Source: Actinomycetota bacterium | Lineage (GTDB): Bacteria > Actinomycetota > Actinomycetes > Nanopelagicales > Nanopelagicaceae | DNA: 52,330 bases | NCBI GenBank assembly: GCA_009698845.1 | Contig: WLPI01000003.1 | Span: forward strand, 1-52,330 | Reading direction: 5' to 3' | Shown: positions 1 to 10,656 of the stretch, one piece after another | Layout of the letters: each line of letters begins with the position of its first letter | How positions within the stretch are numbered: the stretch's first letter is position 1 | Notes under the pieces: generated by a model | Seen by the model: only the letters and a program-made list of their open reading frames with translations | What the model was told of the DNA's origin: nothing | Database searches by the model: none | Translations under genes and position numbers: made by a program

Positions 1-703
1 ATAGAACGATGTTTGCACCAGATGACTTGATCTTTGCAACAACTGATGACCAGTCTGCAGTCTTCTGAGCAACTGAGTCTGTTCCAACGATTGTGCCAAG
101 CTTCTTAGCTGTTGGTGTTACGTCGTTCTTGATAAGTGGAGCACCGTATGGTGACTGATCGTCAACCAAGAAGTACTTAGGATCCTTAACTCCGCTTGCG
201 CCGTAACGTGCAAGTGCTGGACCCTGGAATGAGTCGTTAGCAACAACGCGGTGGAACACTGGGAAGCCGTTTGACTTTGATTTACGGTTTGTAAGGTCAA
301 CAGCAGAAGCTGATGGTGCAACCATTGTTAGGCCAGCAGCCTTGTATGCAGGGAATGAGTTACGAGCTTCACCAGAACATGCTGTTCCGATAACGCCAAT
401 AATTGCCTTATCTGCAGCAACACCAGGAGCTACGTTTGCAGCAACTGTTCCGTCGCACTGTGCGTCAGCCTTAACAAGCTCAATCTTTGTCTTTGGGTTT
501 GTGCGGTTGTACTGATCAATAGCCCAGATAGCACCTGGAATCTGATCCTGACCAAGCGCAGCAGCTCCACCTGTAAGTGGGCCCATGTATGCAAGCTTTA
601 CTACCTTCTTTGTTGCTGCGTTCGCTGGTGCTGTTGCAACTGCACCAAGTGCAAGTGTTGCAGCAGCGGCAATTGCGAAGCCGCTTACGATCTTCTTGTT
701 CAT
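1..703 (-). CDS. Branched-chain amino acid ABC transporter substrate-binding protein (LivK-like), 3' part cut by window edge
   Basis: Hand translation from ATG at 703: MNKKIVSGFAIAAAATLALGAVATAPANAATKKVVKLAYMGPLTGGAAALGQDQ... Signal peptide followed by a periplasmic-binding type 1 fold; SD AGGAAGG upstream. Confidence 0.85.
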   Translation of the reverse strand, partial: MNKKIVSGFAIAAAATLALGAVATAPANAATKKVVKLAYMGPLTGGAAALGQDQIPGAIWAIDQYNRTNPKTKIELVKADAQCDGTVAANVAPGVAADKAIIGVIGTACSGEARNSFPAYKAAGLTMVAPSASAVDLTNRKSKSNGFPVFHRVVANDSFQGPALARYGASGVKDPKYFLVDDQSPYGAPLIKNDVTPTAKKLGTIVGTDSVAQKTADWSSVVAKIKSSGANIVL

Positions 704-731
704 GTATTGCCTTCCTGTTTTGTCTTTCATG

Positions 732-743
732 TGTCCCGGGACA
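732..743. promoter_or_regulatory. 12-bp perfect palindrome TGTCCCGGGACA in the leader of the LivK-like gene
   Basis: Read directly from sequence; about 30 nt upstream of the start codon. Confidence 0.35.
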
Positions 744-849
744 GGGAAGCCGCAATGGTAATGCTCAACCCCTAGTTGAGACAAGACAGAAAGGTCCTAA
801 TTCGCGCGTGGGAGGTTACTTTTTGATTACGAAAATGAGCAGTTTTGGC

Positions 850-1449
850 CTATTTATCGAGTGCGGCCTCTGGGGAGATGACGGCTTGGGCGACCTCTTT
901 CATAGTCAATCTACGGTCCATGGCAGCTCGTTGAATCCATGAAAATGCTTCGGGTTCTGAGAGGTTGAGGGCTTTCATCAATATTCCCTTTGCTCTGTCG
1001 ATGATTTTTCTTGTTTCAAGGCGTTCGTGAAGGTCTGCGACTTCCTCGGCAAGTGACCGCATTTGGGTATGTCTGCTGATTGCGATTTCAATTGCTGGAA
1101 CTAAATCCCCGATTGTAAATGGCTTAACAACATATGCCATGACACCAGCATCTCGCGCGCGATCGACAAGTTCTCGCTGGCTAAATGCAGTGAGCATTAA
1201 TACAGGTGCAATGGAAATGATTTTCTCTGCTGCTGAAATTCCATCAAGAACTGGCATCTTTACATCGAGAATTGCCAGATCTGGTTGATGTTCTGTTGCA
1301 AGAGCAATTGCTTCTTCACCGTTAGTTGCTTGTGCGATGACGTGATAACCGGCTTCTTCCAACATCTCAACTAAATCCATACGAATCAGAGCTTCATCCT
1401 CGGCAACGAGAATGCGCACCGGCGATTTCGTTGTTGCATCTTTGCTCAT
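850..1449 (-). CDS. pdtaR: Response regulator with C-terminal ANTAR RNA-binding domain (PdtaR/Rv1626-like)
   Basis: Receiver motif VRILVAEDEALIRMDLVEML...LAILDVKMPVLDG plus ANTAR-type C-terminus TRKIIDRAKGILMKALNLSEPEAFSWIQRAAMDRRLTMKEVA. Confidence 0.88.
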   Translation of the reverse strand: MSKDATTKSPVRILVAEDEALIRMDLVEMLEEAGYHVIAQATNGEEAIALATEHQPDLAILDVKMPVLDGISAAEKIISIAPVLMLTAFSQRELVDRARDAGVMAYVVKPFTIGDLVPAIEIAISRHTQMRSLAEEVADLHERLETRKIIDRAKGILMKALNLSEPEAFSWIQRAAMDRRLTMKEVAQAVISPEAALDK

Positions 1450-1450
1450 G

Positions 1451-1523
1451 TGCCTCGAGTCGGATTCGAACCGACACTATGCAGTGTTTGAGACTGCCCT
1501 CTCTACCGTTGGAGTACCGAGGC
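1451..1523 (-). tRNA. tRNA with anticodon CAA (tRNA-Leu by anticodon), short variable loop
   Basis: Manual fold: acceptor GCCTCGG/TCGAGGC, D-stem CTC/GAG, anticodon arm GCAGT-CTCAAAC-ACTGC, 5-nt variable loop ATAGT, T-arm GTCGG-TTCGAAT-CCGAC, discriminator A; CCA not encoded. Confidence 0.88.
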
Positions 1524-1533
1524 GTACTCCCCT

Positions 1534-1566
1534 ATCTTATGCGAAGACTTGGTCGTATGCGAAGAC
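1534..1566 (-). promoter_or_regulatory. Candidate promoter for tRNA/pdtaR: -10 TAAGAT (1534-1539), embedded in an 18-bp-period repeat of GTCTTCGCATA
   Basis: TAAGAT lies 10 nt before the tRNA 5' end; TTCGCA about 18 nt further upstream could act as -35. Confidence 0.45.
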
Positions 1567-1589
1567 AGGGCTGTAATCGAAATTTAAGT

Positions 1590-3029
1590 TTAACGGTACG
1601 CAGCAACTACGCCGTTTACAGCATCGCCTACCCTGTGAACGCGCATCGCATTTGTAGAGCCTGGGATTCCCGGAGGCGAACCAGCGACAATCATTACTGC
1701 CTCACCAATTTCCGCGCGCTTTCCTTCAATGAGCATTTTATCTGCCTGTAGAACCATCTCATCAGTGTGCTTCACCATTGGTGTTACTAACGGCTCAACT
1801 CCCCACGAGAGAGAAAGGCGGTTGTAGGTTCCAATTTCTGGAGTGATTGCAATAATTGGAATTGGTGAACGAAGTCTCGAAATACGTCGTGCTGAATCCC
1901 CTGATTGCGTAAAAGTAACAAGGTACTTTGCACCAACGATCTGACCAACTTCTGCAGCCGCTTTAGTAATTGCGCCACCCTTTGTACGTGGGTTATTTGT
2001 TAATGGACGAATTCGATCGAGACCAAGTTCTTCAGTGCGTTCGATAATGCGGGCCATAGTTTCAACTGCTTGAATCGCAAATTCACCGATAGACGTTTCA
2101 CCAGAGAGCATCAGAGCGTCTGCCCCATCCAGGACTGCATTTGCGCAATCGGTTGCTTCTGCGCGAGTAGGCGAAGAATTTGAAATCATGGAATCGAGCA
2201 TCTGCGTAGCGACAATTACAGGTTTAGCTGCATCGCGAGAGAGTTCTACGCATCGTTTCTGGACCATCGGAACATCTTCAATCGGAAGCTCTACGCCAAG
2301 ATCTCCTCGAGCAACCATGATGCCATCAAAAGCTGCAATGATTTCTACAAGATTATCAACTGCTTGCGGTTTCTCGATTTTAGCAATTACCGGAATGCGT
2401 ATTCCAACTTCATCCATAATTGCATGGACATCACTTACATCTGCGGCGTTTCGCACAAATGAAAGCGCAATAAAGTCTGCACCGGCGCGAAGCCCCCAGC
2501 GGAGATCATCTTCATCTTTTTCAGACATTGCAGGAACAGATACAGCTACCCCAGGTAAGTTGATTCCTTTGTTATTGCTCACCACACCGGGTTGAATGCA
2601 TTTTGTAATCACATCGTTGCCCTTGACTTCAATAACTTCGACAGTCACTTTTCCATCATCAATCAGGATGCGATCGCCAACTTTGCAATCTCCTGGGAGG
2701 CCTTTATATGTCGTTCCTACACGATCCTTTGTGCCTGCAACTTCATCGGTTGTGATTGTGAAGATATCTCCACGAGCTAGTTCATGGGGGCCATTTTCAA
2801 AACGTGCTAAACGAATCTTTGGACCCTGAAGGTCAACAAGGACTGCAACAGCTTTGCCTGCTTCTTTGGCTGCCGCACGCACATTATTGAGTCGAAGCTG
2901 GTGCTCTTCATAAGACCCGTGGGAAAGATTCAAGCGCGCCATATTCATGCCAGCTGCAATGAGTTCCTTCACTTTCTCTGGAGACTCAACTGCTGGACCC
3001 ATGGTGCAAACTATTTTCGCGCGGCGCAT
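1590..3029 (-). CDS. pyk: Pyruvate kinase
   Basis: MRRAKIVCTMGPAVESPEKV...MNMARLNLSHG...VMVARGDLGVELP...ATQMLDSMI; full length 479 aa. Confidence 0.97.
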   Translation of the reverse strand: MRRAKIVCTMGPAVESPEKVKELIAAGMNMARLNLSHGSYEEHQLRLNNVRAAAKEAGKAVAVLVDLQGPKIRLARFENGPHELARGDIFTITTDEVAGTKDRVGTTYKGLPGDCKVGDRILIDDGKVTVEVIEVKGNDVITKCIQPGVVSNNKGINLPGVAVSVPAMSEKDEDDLRWGLRAGADFIALSFVRNAADVSDVHAIMDEVGIRIPVIAKIEKPQAVDNLVEIIAAFDGIMVARGDLGVELPIEDVPMVQKRCVELSRDAAKPVIVATQMLDSMISNSSPTRAEATDCANAVLDGADALMLSGETSIGEFAIQAVETMARIIERTEELGLDRIRPLTNNPRTKGGAITKAAAEVGQIVGAKYLVTFTQSGDSARRISRLRSPIPIIAITPEIGTYNRLSLSWGVEPLVTPMVKHTDEMVLQADKMLIEGKRAEIGEAVMIVAGSPPGIPGSTNAMRVHRVGDAVNGVVAAYR

Positions 3030-3068
3030 ATGACTACCTTATCTTTGCTTGTTGTGTACTAACCAGTT

Positions 3069-4523
3069 CTAAACGGTTAATGATCGGGTTGTTGGTTCAA
3101 TCGGTGAATGTAGTTGAGTCTCTCCGGCAAGATAACGATCTACAGCTGCAGCAGCAGAACGGCCTTCTGCAATAGCCCAGACAATGAGTGATTGGCCACG
3201 ACCAGCATCACCAGCGACGAAAATTCCTTCTTCTGAAGATTGGAAATTTTCATCTCGTTTAATATTTCCGCGCTCATCAAGTGCTACTTCTAGCTGATCG
3301 ATGAGTGCTGATTTTTCTGGTCCAGTGAATCCCATTGCAAGAAATACGAAATCTGCAGGAATCTCTTTCTCTGTTCCAGGAACTGGTTCAAACTTACCGT
3401 TCTCGAACTTCGTTTCAATAATTTTCAGAGCCTTTAGGTTTCCATTTCCATCACCCACGAACTCTTGTGTGCTTACAGAAAAGACTCGATTATCAAGTTC
3501 TTCGTGTGCACTAGAAACGCGGTAAATCATTGGGTACGTTGGCCAAGGTTGTGCAGATGGACGCTCTTCAGTTGGGCGAGGCATGATTTCTAGTTGAGTA
3601 ACACTTGCAGCTCCTTGGCGAACTGAAGTGCCAAGACAATCTGCACCAGTATCTCCGCCACCCAGAATCACAACGTGCTTTCCGGCAACATTGATAGGCG
3701 GTTCTTTAACTTCACCAAGTGCTTGCTTATTGCCCCATGGTAGAAATTCCATCGCTTGATAAACACCTTTATTATCGCGACCAGGAATTGAAATATCGCG
3801 CCACTGTGTAGCGCCAATAGATAAAACGATTGCATCGTACTTAGTACGCAACTGAGATCCTGTCAGATCAACTCCGACATTTACACCTGGGCGGAATCGA
3901 GTTCCCTCTTGTTCCATCTGTGTAAGTCTGCGATCTACGATGTGCTTCTCCATTTTGAACTCTGGAATTCCGTAGCGAAGTAGACCGCCAATTTTTTCTG
4001 CGCGCTCATAGACAGCGACTGTATGGCCGGCGCGAGTAAGTTGTTGTGCTGCTGCGAGACCTGCTGGTCCAGAACCGATAACAGCAACGGTTTTACCTGA
4101 GAGACGATCTGGCGCGAGCGGTTTGACGTTATTTGCATCGAAGGCTTCTTCAATTGTGCGAAGTTCAATCTGCTTAATTGTGACTGCATCGCGGTTGATA
4201 CCGACAACGCAAGCAGTTTCGCACGGTGCTGGGCAGAGACGACCAGTAAATTCTGGGAAGTTATTGGTTGCGTGAAGACGATCGATTGCTTCGTTCTTAT
4301 CCCCGCGCCACATTAAGTCATTCCACTCGGGAATGAGATTTCCTAGCGGGCACCCAGAGTGACAGAAAGGAATTCCACAGTCCATGCAGCGCCCTGCTTG
4401 CTTCTGCAAGTGCTCGATGGATTGCGGTTCATAGACTTCACGCCAATCTTGAATACGCACATCAACTGGGCGCCTCTTAGGAGTCTCTCGAGGAGTATTC
4501 ATAAATCCTTTTGGATCAGCCAT
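3069..4523 (-). CDS. gltD: Glutamate synthase small subunit
   Basis: [13 protein letters not shown]...[17 protein letters not shown]...; the ORF-track start (4532) is TTG; ATG at 4523 has SD GGAGG at good spacing. Confidence 0.95.
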   Translation of the reverse strand: MADPKGFMNTPRETPKRRPVDVRIQDWREVYEPQSIEHLQKQAGRCMDCGIPFCHSGCPLGNLIPEWNDLMWRGDKNEAIDRLHATNNFPEFTGRLCPAPCETACVVGINRDAVTIKQIELRTIEEAFDANNVKPLAPDRLSGKTVAVIGSGPAGLAAAQQLTRAGHTVAVYERAEKIGGLLRYGIPEFKMEKHIVDRRLTQMEQEGTRFRPGVNVGVDLTGSQLRTKYDAIVLSIGATQWRDISIPGRDNKGVYQAMEFLPWGNKQALGEVKEPPINVAGKHVVILGGGDTGADCLGTSVRQGAASVTQLEIMPRPTEERPSAQPWPTYPMIYRVSSAHEELDNRVFSVSTQEFVGDGNGNLKALKIIETKFENGKFEPVPGTEKEIPADFVFLAMGFTGPEKSALIDQLEVALDERGNIKRDENFQSSEEGIFVAGDAGRGQSLIVWAIAEGRSAAAAVDRYLAGETQLHSPIEPTTRSLTV

Positions 4524-7500
4524 TTGCTGCAACCTCCATTATGTATTCATCCACTGGTAAGCCTTCGCGGTTAGCTTTCTCAATTGCTTCAAGAACTCGG
4601 GCGTAGTCACGCGGCATAATCAGTGAGAATCTCGACAGTTGTGCATCCCAATTCTTCAAGAGATTATCGGCAACGACCGAACCTGTTTCAACATAGAAGG
4701 AAGAAACTAGTCCACGCAATATTTCTTTCTGATCTGCTGGGACTGCAAGTACATCCACCATTTCAGCATTGACAACAGCTGTGTCAAGGTCGAGCACGAA
4801 TGCGCGACCACCTGACATGCCTGCTGCAATGTTTCTCCCAGTGCGACCAAGAATTACTACGGTTCCACCAGTCATGTATTCGAGTGCGTGATCACCGACA
4901 CCTTCAACGATTGCTATAGCTCCTGAGTTTCGAACACAGAACCGCTCACCAGCGAGACCTCTGATGAAGATTTCTCCCGAGGTGGCGCCATAACCGATAA
5001 CGTTTCCAGCAATCACATTCTGCTCTGAAACAAATGTTGCCTTCTCATCTGGTCGAACAACAACGCGTCCACCTGAAATGCCCTTTCCAACGTAGTCATT
5101 GGCATCTCCGTAGAGACGAAGTGCAAGTCCTTGGGGAATAAATGCGCCCAATGATTGTCCAGCCGAACCGTGAAGTGTCACATCGATAGTTCCAGCAGGA
5201 AGTCCCACTGCGCCATACCGACGAGTGATTTCTGCACCCAGCATTGTTCCGACTGTGCGGTTGACGTTGCGTACGGGAAGATCGATACGTACCGACTCAC
5301 CTTTTTCAAGTGCTGCCTTGGAAAGATCGATTAATTGATTATCAAGTGCTGCAGTTAAGCCATGATCTTGCGTAGTGGTGTTGTGCAACGGTGAATCAAC
5401 TTCTGGTCGCACAAGGAGTGGCGAGAGATCGAGCCCACTTGCTTTCCAATGGTTAACAGCGTCCCGTGTATCGAGATATTCCACGTGACCAATTGCTTCT
5501 AAGAGCGTTTTGAAACCAAGTGATGCCAAGATTTCTCGAACTTCTTCGGCAATGTATTCAAAGAAAGTTTCTACAAATTCTGGCTTGCCTGTGAACTTCT
5601 TACGCAGCTCAGGGTTCTGTGTTGCGACACCAACAGGGCATGTATCTAAGTGACATACGCGCATCATGATGCAACCAGAAACAACTAGTGGAGCTGTAGC
5701 AAATCCGTATTCCTCGGCACCAAGTAGAGCTGCGATAACGACATCGCGGCCTGTCTTTAACTGACCATCCGCCTGCACGACGATTCTGTCGCGTAATTTA
5801 TTGAGTAGAAGAGTCTGTTGAGTCTCAGCTAAGCCGAGCTCCCATGGTGCACCTGCATGCTTGAGTGATGTCAGTGGAGATGCTCCGGTACCGCCATCAT
5901 GACCAGAAATAAGCACCACATCAGCATGTGCCTTAGATACACCTGCAGCAACGGTTCCAACACCAACTTCGGCAACCAGTTTTACGTGAACGCGCGCATC
6001 CTTATTTGCATTCTTTAAATCGTGGATGAGCTGCGCTAAGTCTTCGATTGAATAAATATCGTGATGAGGAGGCGGTGAAATTAGTCCTACACCCGGAGTC
6101 GAATATCGTGCCTTAGCAACCCATGGATAAACCTTGTACCCAGGAAGCTGTCCACCTTCACCAGGCTTTGCACCCTGTGCGATTTTGATTTGAATATCTG
6201 TTGCGTTAATCAAGTAATTACTTGTTACTCCAAAACGCCCCGAAGCAACTTGCTTAATAGCACTCTTCTTCGAGTCACCGTTAGGCATTGGAATAAATCG
6301 TGCAGGATCTTCTCCGCCTTCACCTGTATTGGATTTGGCTCCAAGACGGTTCATTGCGATAGCGAGAGTCTCGTGCACCTCTTGAGAAACTGAACCGTAA
6401 GACATTGCTCCGGTAGAGAAGCGTTTCACAATCTCTGAAATTGGTTCTACTTCGTCGATAGAAATTGGCGCGCGTTCGCCCTCTTTAAACTTAAAGAGTC
6501 CTCGAAGAGTCATGAGCGTCTTGCTCTGGTCATTAACCTGATCTGTGTAACGCTTAAAGATGTCATAACGCTTATTGCGTGTTGAGTGCTGCAAGGCGAA
6601 AACTGTCTCAGGGTTAAAAAGATGTGGTTCGCCATCACGTCGCCACTGGTATTCGCCACCTACTGCAAGTCGCTTCGCACCAGGAATTTCTCCGCCGACT
6701 GGATATGCAAAGTGATGGCGCTTAATTGTCTCTTCAGCAATCACATCGAGATCAACGCCACCTAAGCGAGATGTGGTGCCCACGAAGAACTCGTCGACAA
6801 CATTCTGCGCAATACCAATTGCTTCAAAAACCTGCGCTCCGGTATAGGAAGCGATAGTTGAGATGCCCATCTTCGACATTACTTTCAGCACACCTTTACC
6901 TAACGCCTTGATGACGTTACGTACTGCCTTTTCTGGAGTAATTCCAGTAATGACTCCTTGATTAACTAAATCTTCAGCAGTCTCCATTACAAGGTACGGG
7001 TTAACCGCAGCTGCGCCATATCCAATGAGAAGTGCAACATGGTGCACTTCTCTGACATCGCCTGCCTCTACAACGAGGCCTACCTTTGTGCGAGTCTTTT
7101 CTCGAATCAAATGGTGATGCACTGCAGCTGTCAGAAGTAATGAAGGAATTGGGCAATCTTCTGCATCGCCATCACGATCAGAGAGAACAATGACGCGCGC
7201 ACCTTCGGTGATCGCATCGGAGACTTCCTTTTTAATTTCTTCAAGACGCTTACGTAGAGTGTTGCCATCGCCAGTTACTGGGAAAAGACCACGCACTACA
7301 TATGACTGAAGCCCTGGATAGTCGTCATCAGCGTTAACGTGAATTATCTTCGCAAGTTCATCATTATCGATAACTGGAAATGCAATAGAGATTTGCTTAC
7401 AGGACTCTGGGCCAGGATCGAGCAAATTATGCTCTGGACCAATTGATCCACCAAGGCTTGTTACCAACTCCTCGCGAATTGCATCAAGCGGTGGATTTGT

Positions 7501-9033
7501 CACTTGAGCAAATAGCTGAGTGAAATAATCAAATAGTAGGCGCGGCTTAGCAGAGAGTGCTGCAATTGGAGTATCGGTTCCCATAGAACCAAGTGCTTCT
7601 CCCCCGCCTTTTGCCATTGGGGTCACAAGAATCTTGATTTCTTCCTCTGTATATCCGAAAGCTTTCTGTCTGCGTATTACAGATTTGTGCGGATAAATAA
7701 TGTGCTCACGTGAAGGAAGATCGGAAAGTTTGATCATTCCATCTGCAATCCACTTTCCATACGGTGCAGACTCTGCCAATGAATCCTTGATCTCATCATC
7801 TTCAATAATGCGACCAGCTTCGATATCTACTAAGAACATCTTTCCTGGTTGCAAACGTCCCTTACGAACAATCTTCTCTGCTGCGAAGTCAAGAACTCCA
7901 ACTTCGGATGCAAGAACAACAATGCCATCATCTGTTACCCAGAAGCGAGATGGACGAAGTCCGTTGCGATCAAGTACTGCGCCTACTTGGTGACCATCGG
8001 TAAATGTCACACACGCTGGACCATCCCATGGCTCCATTAATGATGCGTGGAATGCATAGAAGTCGCGACGCTTGGCAGACATTGTTGCGTGGTTCTCCCA
8101 AGCCTCGGGAATCATCATCAACACTGCATGTGGAAGTGAACGACCACCGAGATAGAGAAGTTCTAGAACTTCATCGAAAGAAGCTGAATCAGAACCTGAC
8201 ATTTCAACAATCGGAAAAAGTCTCTTTAAGTCCCCACCGATGAGATCGCTTGCTAATAAAGATTCACGTGCGCGCATCCAGTTACGGTTTCCCTTAACTG
8301 TATTGATTTCACCATTGTGTGCGATGAAGCGATAGGGGTGGGCCAGCGGCCATGATGGAAATGTGTTGGTAGAAAAACGTGAGTGCACGAGTGCAAGTGG
8401 TGAAACAACGCGAACATCGCTGAGGTCTGGGAAGAATTCTTCGAGCTGACCAGTAGTAAGCATTCCCTTGTAGACAATTGTTTGGGATGAAAGCGAAGGA
8501 AAATACAGATCGAGGGTGTGCTCTGCACGCTTACGTAGAGCAAACACTAAACGGTCAAGCACAATTCCAGACTCATTATTCTTTCCAGCAACAAAGAGTT
8601 GTTCGAACTTTGGCATGACAGAAAGTGCAGTCTTGCCCAGCGATTTCGAATTAACTGGGAGCTCGCGCCAACCAAGAACTGTAAGTCCTTCTTCATTTGC
8701 AAGTTTTTCAATATCAGCACGAACTTCGGCGCCCTGGGCAATAAATGCAATTCCTGTTGCATATGAGCCCTCAGTAGGAAGTTCAAATTTAGTTTCTGCA
8801 CGATAAAAGGCATCCGGAACACGAATCAGAATTCCAGCACCATCACCACTATCTGGTTCAGCACCTGAAGCACCACGATGTTCAAGATTGCGAAGTGCGG
8901 TGAGAGCTTTTTCAACAATGTCGTGAGTGGCAATTTTATTTAGGGTAGCAACCATCGCAACGCCGCATGCATCGTGTTCTTGAGCAGGATCGTAGAGTCC
9001 CTGCGCTGCGGGGTAATTAGATGAAAGTGCCAT
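4516..9033 (-). CDS. gltB: Glutamate synthase large subunit
   Basis: 1505 aa; [14 protein letters not shown]-terminal Ntn glutaminase, FMN domain [16 protein letters not shown]-terminal GXGXG repeats. Confidence 0.97.
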   Translation of the reverse strand: MALSSNYPAAQGLYDPAQEHDACGVAMVATLNKIATHDIVEKALTALRNLEHRGASGAEPDSGDGAGILIRVPDAFYRAETKFELPTEGSYATGIAFIAQGAEVRADIEKLANEEGLTVLGWRELPVNSKSLGKTALSVMPKFEQLFVAGKNNESGIVLDRLVFALRKRAEHTLDLYFPSLSSQTIVYKGMLTTGQLEEFFPDLSDVRVVSPLALVHSRFSTNTFPSWPLAHPYRFIAHNGEINTVKGNRNWMRARESLLASDLIGGDLKRLFPIVEMSGSDSASFDEVLELLYLGGRSLPHAVLMMIPEAWENHATMSAKRRDFYAFHASLMEPWDGPACVTFTDGHQVGAVLDRNGLRPSRFWVTDDGIVVLASEVGVLDFAAEKIVRKGRLQPGKMFLVDIEAGRIIEDDEIKDSLAESAPYGKWIADGMIKLSDLPSREHIIYPHKSVIRRQKAFGYTEEEIKILVTPMAKGGGEALGSMGTDTPIAALSAKPRLLFDYFTQLFAQVTNPPLDAIREELVTSLGGSIGPEHNLLDPGPESCKQISIAFPVIDNDELAKIIHVNADDDYPGLQSYVVRGLFPVTGDGNTLRKRLEEIKKEVSDAITEGARVIVLSDRDGDAEDCPIPSLLLTAAVHHHLIREKTRTKVGLVVEAGDVREVHHVALLIGYGAAAVNPYLVMETAEDLVNQGVITGITPEKAVRNVIKALGKGVLKVMSKMGISTIASYTGAQVFEAIGIAQNVVDEFFVGTTSRLGGVDLDVIAEETIKRHHFAYPVGGEIPGAKRLAVGGEYQWRRDGEPHLFNPETVFALQHSTRNKRYDIFKRYTDQVNDQSKTLMTLRGLFKFKEGERAPISIDEVEPISEIVKRFSTGAMSYGSVSQEVHETLAIAMNRLGAKSNTGEGGEDPARFIPMPNGDSKKSAIKQVASGRFGVTSNYLINATDIQIKIAQGAKPGEGGQLPGYKVYPWVAKARYSTPGVGLISPPPHHDIYSIEDLAQLIHDLKNANKDARVHVKLVAEVGVGTVAAGVSKAHADVVLISGHDGGTGASPLTSLKHAGAPWELGLAETQQTLLLNKLRDRIVVQADGQLKTGRDVVIAALLGAEEYGFATAPLVVSGCIMMRVCHLDTCPVGVATQNPELRKKFTGKPEFVETFFEYIAEEVREILASLGFKTLLEAIGHVEYLDTRDAVNHWKASGLDLSPLLVRPEVDSPLHNTTTQDHGLTAALDNQLIDLSKAALEKGESVRIDLPVRNVNRTVGTMLGAEITRRYGAVGLPAGTIDVTLHGSAGQSLGAFIPQGLALRLYGDANDYVGKGISGGRVVVRPDEKATFVSEQNVIAGNVIGYGATSGEIFIRGLAGERFCVRNSGAIAIVEGVGDHALEYMTGGTVVILGRTGRNIAAGMSGGRAFVLDLDTAVVNAEMVDVLAVPADQKEILRGLVSSFYVETGSVVADNLLKNWDAQLSRFSLIMPRDYARVLEAIEKANREGLPVDEYIMEVAANG

Positions 9034-9123
9034 AACCCGTTGTCCTTTTTATTTGAATTGCAAAGGGACAACATTGGCCCGACTAGATATGTGTTACTGG
9101 AGAAAGGGTAGCAAGGGGGTGGG

Positions 9124-9837
9124 CTAGATGCCACTCACATGCAAAGCTTGCCCGATTCCCGCAGTGATGGTCATGCCTAAAATGCCGCCGCCGATGACGC
9201 GCAAGGTAGGGACCATAATCTTCGAACCAGCAATGCGCGCACTGATTACGCCGGTGGCAAGCAGGCCGAGAATAGTGAAGATGACAATACTTGTGGCTGC
9301 GGCGCCGGGAGTTGGCGCAAAGGCTCCAGCAAAGGGAATCAATCCGCCAGCGGTAAATGAGAGCGCTGAAGCAATAGCTGCTTGGACAGGGCGTGCTTTG
9401 GAATGTGGATGTTGACCAAGTTCATCGCGTAGATGCGCTTCAAGAGGATCTCTCTTATGCATCGCTTCAACAACTTGTACCGCAAGTTCACGTGATAGTC
9501 CGCGTTGAATATAAATATGAACAAGTTCTTCAAATTCGCCTTCAGGATCGATCGCTAAATGTTGAATCTCTAGCAAGCGATCAGACTCTTCAATGTCATT
9601 TTGCGAACGAACTGAAACGTATTCACCAACTGCCATAGACATGGCACCGGCTGCAATGCCTGCTGCACCTGCTGTTACTAGGAAACTTTGTTCGCCTGCT
9701 CTTGCCGCTGCGACACCAATCATTAAACTTGCAGTAGAAACCAATCCATCATTTGCGCCAAGTACTGCAGCACGCAACCATCCAGCGCGGTGAGTGCGGT
9801 GATGCAAATTGCGCTGATAGACATCTTCTAAAGCCAT
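9124..9837 (-). CDS. VIT1/CCC1 family membrane protein (putative iron/manganese transporter)
   Basis: HRAGWLRAAVLGANDGLVSTASLMIGVAAA...AGAMSMAVGEYVSVRSQNDIE is typical of the VIT1/CCC1 family. Confidence 0.9.
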   Translation of the reverse strand: MALEDVYQRNLHHRTHRAGWLRAAVLGANDGLVSTASLMIGVAAARAGEQSFLVTAGAAGIAAGAMSMAVGEYVSVRSQNDIEESDRLLEIQHLAIDPEGEFEELVHIYIQRGLSRELAVQVVEAMHKRDPLEAHLRDELGQHPHSKARPVQAAIASALSFTAGGLIPFAGAFAPTPGAAATSIVIFTILGLLATGVISARIAGSKIMVPTLRVIGGGILGMTITAGIGQALHVSGI

Positions 9838-9846
9838 ATCCGAAGC

Positions 9847-10653
9847 CTACCGCGAGGTACGGGAAATCTTCAGGAGGGCAGCGATAGCGCCTGCCACAGC
9901 AAGGATTGCAACGTACTGGTTAAGACGTAATCCTGCCCATTCATGCGCACGATCTATGCGAATGCTTTCGATGATAAATCGTCCTAGCGCATAGAGAAGT
10001 ACATACTGTGAAAAAATAGTTCCTGGTTGTCTTCGGTTGCCAAGTGCAATCAAAATTGCTGCAATTAGGAAGCACCATATGGATTCATAGAGAAATGTTG
10101 GATGGAACGTTCCAAATGATTCAAAGCCACTTGGTCTGGCATATTCTGGAATCTCCAGCGCCCATGGAGCGTTCAGTGGTCTGCCGAATAACTCAGCGTT
10201 AAACCAATTTCCCCAACGTCCTATACCTTGAGCAATCAGTAGGCCAGGTGCAACTGCATCTGCAAAGATAAGAAAAGATGGTAACTCCTTCTTCTTTGCA
10301 ATGTGACGGTAAGAAAAAAACGCGGCGATTACACCTACAGCTATGGCTCCCCAAATTCCCAAACCACCATTCCAGATTTTTACAATGTCGAAAAGGTTTC
10401 CAGCGCGACCAAAATAATCTTCCGGTGTTGTCACTACGTGATACAGGCGTCCACCAATTACTCCGGCAGGTACTGCATAGATTGCGACGTCAGCTACGAC
10501 ACCTTTGCCATTTTCGGTATGCGCACAGAATCGTTTAGTGCCAAGACAAATCGCTGCAGCTACTCCTGCAATGATGCAGAGAGCATAGAAGTGAATGGTG
10601 AAAGGGCCAATTTCCACCGCTGAAGTTGTCGGCGTGGGAATTGCAAAGCGCAA
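9847..10653 (-). CDS. lgt: Prolipoprotein diacylglyceryl transferase
   Basis: IGPFTIHFYALCIIAGV...GRWGNWFNAELFGRP...HPTFLYESIW signature; 268 aa multi-TM. Confidence 0.95.
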   Translation of the reverse strand: MRFAIPTPTTSAVEIGPFTIHFYALCIIAGVAAAICLGTKRFCAHTENGKGVVADVAIYAVPAGVIGGRLYHVVTTPEDYFGRAGNLFDIVKIWNGGLGIWGAIAVGVIAAFFSYRHIAKKKELPSFLIFADAVAPGLLIAQGIGRWGNWFNAELFGRPLNAPWALEIPEYARPSGFESFGTFHPTFLYESIWCFLIAAILIALGNRRQPGTIFSQYVLLYALGRFIIESIRIDRAHEWAGLRLNQYVAILAVAGAIAALLKISRTSR

Positions 10654-10656
10654 GAA

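Noticed and set aside
577-942. 121-aa + strand ORF across the livK start and pdtaR end
   Set aside because: Spans the antisense of two annotated ends; Leu/Ser/Gln-rich translation with no homology signal.
3935-4207. 90-aa minus-strand ORF inside gltD in another frame
   Set aside because: Nested out-of-frame ORF with no recognisable domain; gltD frame is clearly coding.
9034-9123. gltB upstream region as a possible riboswitch or glutamine RNA
   Set aside because: No stable long helices or recognisable motif; only a weak promoter-like TTGCTA...CATATC arrangement.
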